From Myroides marinus (GTDB taxonomy: Bacteria > Bacteroidota > Bacteroidia > Flavobacteriales > Flavobacteriaceae), in contig NZ_FNYS01000003.1 of NCBI RefSeq assembly GCF_900109075.1, forward strand, positions 186,001 to 250,000: a stretch of 64,000 bases of DNA, read 5' to 3'. A program made the translations under genes and the position numbers. How positions within the stretch are numbered: the first letter of the stretch is position 1; each line of letters begins with the position of its first letter. Of this stretch, positions 61,006-64,000 are shown in pieces. Below the pieces are notes generated by a model. That model was given only the letters and a program-made list of their open reading frames with translations, was not told where the DNA came from and made no database searches.

Positions 61006-62024
61006 AGTTTGTTTATTTGAGGTCTTTGGTCTGCATTAAGTATCGTCCAAGCTGTAGCGAAGGCTAACTGCGTGCGTTTTTTCAGTAAATCAAACTCTAT
61101 CTTATCATAGGTATCTGTTGGCATATGATAGTCTGCGTGTGTACCGTTAAAGTAGAACATAGCAGGAATATTCTTTTTGGCAAAACTATAGTGATCAGAT
61201 CTGTAGTAAATTTGCTCTGGATGGTCTAAGGCATCGTATGTATAGTCAAGATCAAGGTTAACTGAAGCAGCATTTGCTTGTTCTGACATTTGATGTAAGT
61301 CTTTACTCAATCTATCTGCTCCAACAATGTAAATATAGTCTCCCTCCTTAGTGTATTTGTCACTCTTTCTACCAATCATATCAATATTGATATTAGCAAC
61401 GATATCTTTAAGTGGGATAATAGGGTTCTTCACATAGTATTCAGATCCAAATAACCCAAACTCTTCACCTGTAACGTGCAAGAATAGCACAGAACGCTTA
61501 GGTCTAATGCCTTGCTGCTCTAGTGATTTGAATACTCTTGCAATTTCCATGACAGCTACTGTACCAGACCCGTTGTCATCTGCTCCGTAGTAAATCTGAT
61601 CTAGTAATATTCCCATATGGTCATAATGAGCAGAGATAACTAAGACTTCCTCTGGTTTTTCACTTCCTTCTATAAAAGCCATTACATTCTCACTGTCTTT
61701 TAGACGCATCATTGCTTTTCGCATGAAGGCTGCTGGGACAGGCTGTAGATAACTATCAGCTTGTTTAGGGTGTGCGATATGACGTTGTTTATAGAAGTTG
61801 ACTAGGTACTCTGTTGCTTTCTTTTGTCCAGGTTCTCCTGTTCTTCTTCCTTCAAATTCATCAGAAGTAAGTACTTTAAGATTTACAGCCATCGAGTCAG
61901 CAGATATTTGTTTCCAATAATCAGCTTGTGTTGGAGTGGTATTACTTGAGTTGATTGTTGTTTTACAGCTTGTTATAGAAAAGCTTAATGCAAGTAGGCT
62001 TAAGGCTATTTTATAGTTATTCAT
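61002..62024 (-). CDS. M28-family aminopeptidase-like lipoprotein
   Basis: A 340-residue metallopeptidase lipoprotein. Lipobox SITSC (cysteine about 20). Zinc-site motifs of M28: VISAHYDHMG (histidine and aspartate), YGADDNGSGTVAVMEIA (bridging aspartate), LHVTGEEFGLFGSEYYV (catalytic and zinc glutamates), NIDMIGRK and YRSDHYSFAKKNIPAMF, with the late histidine in HADYHMPTDTYDKI. The frame opens at 62099, but the ATG at 62024 gives a clean lipoprotein signal. Probably outer-membrane or periplasmic peptide trimming. Confidence 0.9.
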   Translation of the reverse strand: MNNYKIALSLLALSFSITSCKTTINSSNTTPTQADYWKQISADSMAVNLKVLTSDEFEGRRTGEPGQKKATEYLVNFYKQRHIAHPKQADSYLQPVPAAFMRKAMMRLKDSENVMAFIEGSEKPEEVLVISAHYDHMGILLDQIYYGADDNGSGTVAVMEIARVFKSLEQQGIRPKRSVLFLHVTGEEFGLFGSEYYVKNPIIPLKDIVANINIDMIGRKSDKYTKEGDYIYIVGADRLSKDLHQMSEQANAASVNLDLDYTYDALDHPEQIYYRSDHYSFAKKNIPAMFYFNGTHADYHMPTDTYDKIEFDLLKKRTQLAFATAWTILNADQRPQINKL

Positions 62025-62058
62025 TAGTGAGTATAAATGTGTTTGGGGTAAAGATAAT

Positions 62059-62405
62059 GAAGAAAGGGGAATGAACAATGAGGAATGAGAAATGGGCAAT
62101 GAGGAATGTTGTCGCAGATTTGTAATTCATGACGACATACGAACGCATATAAGGTACATACGCAATACCTTGCGTGTCACACAAAATGCAAAACATAGCA
62201 CGGATTATAAATCCGCACCAACAAGCGAAACAACGAAACAGCAAATACTCAAAGTCAGGAGACTTTGCGTAGCGTAAGGAACGGATTACAAATCCGCTCC
62301 AACAAAATCACAAAACAACAAAATCACGAAATAGCAAAAAGACAAAAAAGTAAAACCATATGCCGAAGGCAAACATTCTTCATTCCTCATTCCTCATTCT
62401 ACGTT
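62059..62405. repeat. Intergenic mosaic of short palindromic repeats
   Basis: About 350 bp without gene. ATGAGGAATG-type words occur near both ends (four at 62069-62107; inverted TTCCTCATTCCTCATTC near 62380-62398). CGGATT-AT-AAATCCG (62201-62215) and CGGATT-AC-AAATCCG (62282-62296) are palindromes, a degenerate third is at 62112-62127, and ACGCAA/TTGCGT at 62160-62175. Pieces recur inverted in 21300-21400. Confidence 0.65.
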
Positions 62406-62413
62406 GAATTATT

Positions 62414-62421
62414 TATCTTTG
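62414..62421 (+). promoter_or_regulatory. Predicted -7 box for the SDR gene
   Basis: TATCTTTG, exact match to TAnnTTTG, 19 bp before the ATG at 62441. Confidence 0.5.
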
Positions 62422-62440
62422 TTTAAATCAAAAGTTGACA

Positions 62441-63250
62441 ATGAGTAAAATCGTTTTTATTACAGGAGGTTCTTCTGGTATAGGTAGAAGTGTAGGGGAG
62501 TATCTTACACAGCATGGATGTAAAGTATATGGTACAAGTAGAAATCCTGAGCGAGTGACAGATTCAAAGATTCCGTTAGTGAAGTTAGATGTTCGCGATG
62601 TAGAGAGTATCAAAGCTGCTATTAAGGAAGTTATAGATATAGAGGGAAGAATAGATGTATTGATTAATAATGCGGGTGTAGGTATTACAGGACCTATTGA
62701 AGAGATACCAGCTGAGCATATCCTTAACAATTTTCAGACAAATGTATTTGGGCCGATTGAGGTAATGAAGGCGGTATTGCCATTTATGAGAGAAAGACGT
62801 TCTGGATTGATTATCAATGTGACTTCTATTGCTGGATATATGGGATTGCCTTTTAGAGGGATTTACTCTTCATCAAAAGGGGCATTGGAGTTGATTACTG
62901 AAGCATTGCGTATGGAGCTAAAGCCATTTAATGTAGAGGTGACTAATGTAGCTCCGGGTGACTTTGCTACTAATATTGCTGCAGGTCGTTATCACGCTCC
63001 TGTATTAGAAGGTTCTGCTTATAAAGAGGTTTATCAGATGTCTTTAGATATGATGGATGAACACGTAGATAGCGGTGGAGATCCTATAGAAATGGCTAAG
63101 GCTATTCACAAAGTTATCAATACGCCTAAACCTAAAGTTCGCTATAAAGTAGGGGAGCCTCTTCAGAAGTTTTCGCTTATTTTAAAGAAGATCTTACCTG
63201 GTAAGATGTATGAGAAGATGCTGATGAATCACTATAAAATCAAAGGATAG
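62441..63250 (+). CDS. Short-chain dehydrogenase/reductase
   Basis: A 269-residue oxidoreductase of the classical SDR family. Cofactor motif TGGSSGIGRSVGEYL (residues 8-22), NNAGVG (about 83), active-site tyrosine and lysine in RGIYSSSKGALELI, and the serine in NVTSIAGYMG. The GTSRNPE stretch suggests an NADP preference. ATG 62441 (MSKIVFITGG) is preferred over the TTG 6 bp upstream. Substrate unknown. Single gene, preceded by the repeat-rich gap. Confidence 0.9.
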   Translation: MSKIVFITGGSSGIGRSVGEYLTQHGCKVYGTSRNPERVTDSKIPLVKLDVRDVESIKAAIKEVIDIEGRIDVLINNAGVGITGPIEEIPAEHILNNFQTNVFGPIEVMKAVLPFMRERRSGLIINVTSIAGYMGLPFRGIYSSSKGALELITEALRMELKPFNVEVTNVAPGDFATNIAAGRYHAPVLEGSAYKEVYQMSLDMMDEHVDSGGDPIEMAKAIHKVINTPKPKVRYKVGEPLQKFSLILKKILPGKMYEKMLMNHYKIKG

Positions 63251-63356
63251 ACAAAGAAATTCTATTACTATTTGGCACTCAGTCAATAGAGGATAATACA
63301 GAGACTATTGCGATAAAAAACTCTCTAATATTCGCTATATTGAGGAATATAAATCG

Positions 63357-63364
63357 TACTTTTG
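63357..63364 (+). promoter_or_regulatory. Predicted -7 box for the transaldolase-family gene
   Basis: TACTTTTG, exact match to TAnnTTTG, 34 bp before the ATG at 63399. Confidence 0.5.
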
Positions 63365-63398
63365 GCTTACAACATAACATAATATAAGATATATCATT

Positions 63399-64000
63399 AT
63401 GAAGTTTTTTATTGACACAGCTAATTTGGATCAAATTAGAGAGGCTGAAGCGCTTGGGGTATTAGATGGTGTAACAACTAACCCTTCTTTAATGGCTAAA
63501 GAGGGAATCACAGGAGCAGAAAACATTTTAAATCACTACAAAGCTATTTGTGAAATAGTAGAAGGTGATGTAAGTGCAGAAGTTATTTCTGTAGATTACG
63601 AAGGAATGATTAAGGAAGGGGAGCAATTAGCTGCTTTAAATCCTCAAATCGTAGTTAAATTACCAATGACTAAAGAAGGAGTAAAAGCATGTAAATACTT
63701 TTCTTCTAAAGGGATCAAAACTAATGTAACATTAGTATTCTCTGCTGGACAAGCTTTATTAGCTGCTAAAGCAGGTGCTACTTATGTATCTCCATTTATT
63801 GGAAGATTAGACGATATCTCTACTGATGGATTGATCTTAATCGAGGATATCCGTCTTATCTATGATAACTACGGATTTGAAACTCAAATCTTAGCTGCGT
63901 CTGTACGTCATACTATGCACATCGTTAACTGTGCTAAGTTAGGTGCTGATGTTATGACTGGGCCTTTAAGTGCTATTACAGGACTTTTAAAGCACCCTCT
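63399..64000 (+). CDS. fsa: Transaldolase / fructose-6-phosphate aldolase family, 5' part
   Basis: The frame runs off the right edge after about 200 residues; family proteins have about 217, so most is present. Start [20 protein letters not shown] and [16 protein letters not shown] are the family signature, [13 protein letters not shown] carries the Schiff-base lysine, and [12 protein letters not shown] and [13 protein letters not shown] follow. It belongs to the small TalB-like or FSA group, acting in the pentose-phosphate pathway or on fructose 6-phosphate. Which activity applies cannot be read here; the symbol is a family label. Confidence 0.88.
   Translation, partial: MKFFIDTANLDQIREAEALGVLDGVTTNPSLMAKEGITGAENILNHYKAICEIVEGDVSAEVISVDYEGMIKEGEQLAALNPQIVVKLPMTKEGVKACKYFSSKGIKTNVTLVFSAGQALLAAKAGATYVSPFIGRLDDISTDGLILIEDIRLIYDNYGFETQILAASVRHTMHIVNCAKLGADVMTGPLSAITGLLKHP

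Noticed and set aside
62092..62277. 61-residue plus-strand frame before the SDR gene
   Set aside because: Overlaps palindromic repeats and the M28 gene's upstream region; no start context.
1..64000. tRNA, rRNA, CRISPR array, prophage or complete insertion sequence
   Set aside because: None seen in the gaps; no transposase or integrase frame and no tRNA-like T-arm with clover pairing was recognised.

Overview
The window looks like chromosomal DNA of a member of the Flavobacteriaceae; Myroides is a plausible genus, inferred from overall character and not proven. The DNA is AT-rich. Starts lack a recognisable Shine-Dalgarno, and many are preceded by the Bacteroidota -7 box TAnnTTTG. Gene content fits: a fused lpxC/fabZ, type III glutamine synthetase, a PorE-like OmpA protein, a meso-diaminopimelate dehydrogenase and many SusD-era style lipoproteins of unknown role. 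No rRNA, tRNA, CRISPR array, complete insertion sequence or prophage was seen.

Layout. 0-5 kb: the 3' end of purC, then minus-strand tatA, a racemase-acetyltransferase pair, a GNAT-like protein, a spermidine-synthase-like protein and an XRE regulator. 5.1-5.4 kb: a divergent control region with five copies of an inverted repeat lying over both predicted promoters. 5.4-11.1 kb: M14 peptidase, Lrp/AsnC regulator, YdjM-type membrane protein, HTH protein, kynureninase. 11.2-18.2 kb: accessory-looking stretch of small acidic proteins (DUF4240-, SMI1/KNR4- and DUF4303-like), two secreted paralogues, a SemiSWEET transporter, an MFS transporter and an orphan gene bracketed by two diverged MITE-like repeats. 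18.2-28.9 kb: amidotransferase, PorE-like protein, ddh, a large acidic protein, and a PhoX-like lipoprotein next to an imelysin-diheme peroxidase fusion. 29-38.6 kb: yaaA, hutH, HD protein, then a housekeeping run lpxD-lpxC/fabZ-lpxA-efp-lpxD paralogue-sucD. 39-44 kb: lipase, HdeD-like protein, lipoprotein, glutamine synthetase III. 44.3-50.1 kb: one 1907-residue helicase-nuclease, probably a defence gene. 50.1-58.4 kb: bcp, class A beta-lactamase, DUF2157/DUF4401/GDYXXLXY trio, methyltransferase, ABC-F protein with a long leader, rocD. 58.4-64 kb: tandem secreted paralogues, a small membrane protein overlapping an M28 peptidase, a repeat-rich gap, an SDR and the 5' part of a transaldolase-family gene.

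The most interesting signals are regulatory. Three G-rich direct repeats sit exactly 52 bp apart over the glutamine synthetase III promoter. The mirrored operator array lies between the XRE regulator and the M14 peptidase. A long leader with short reading frames precedes the ABC-F gene. The other items of note are the MITE-like pair, the large helicase with an altered nuclease motif, and the run of immunity-like proteins at 11-15 kb.
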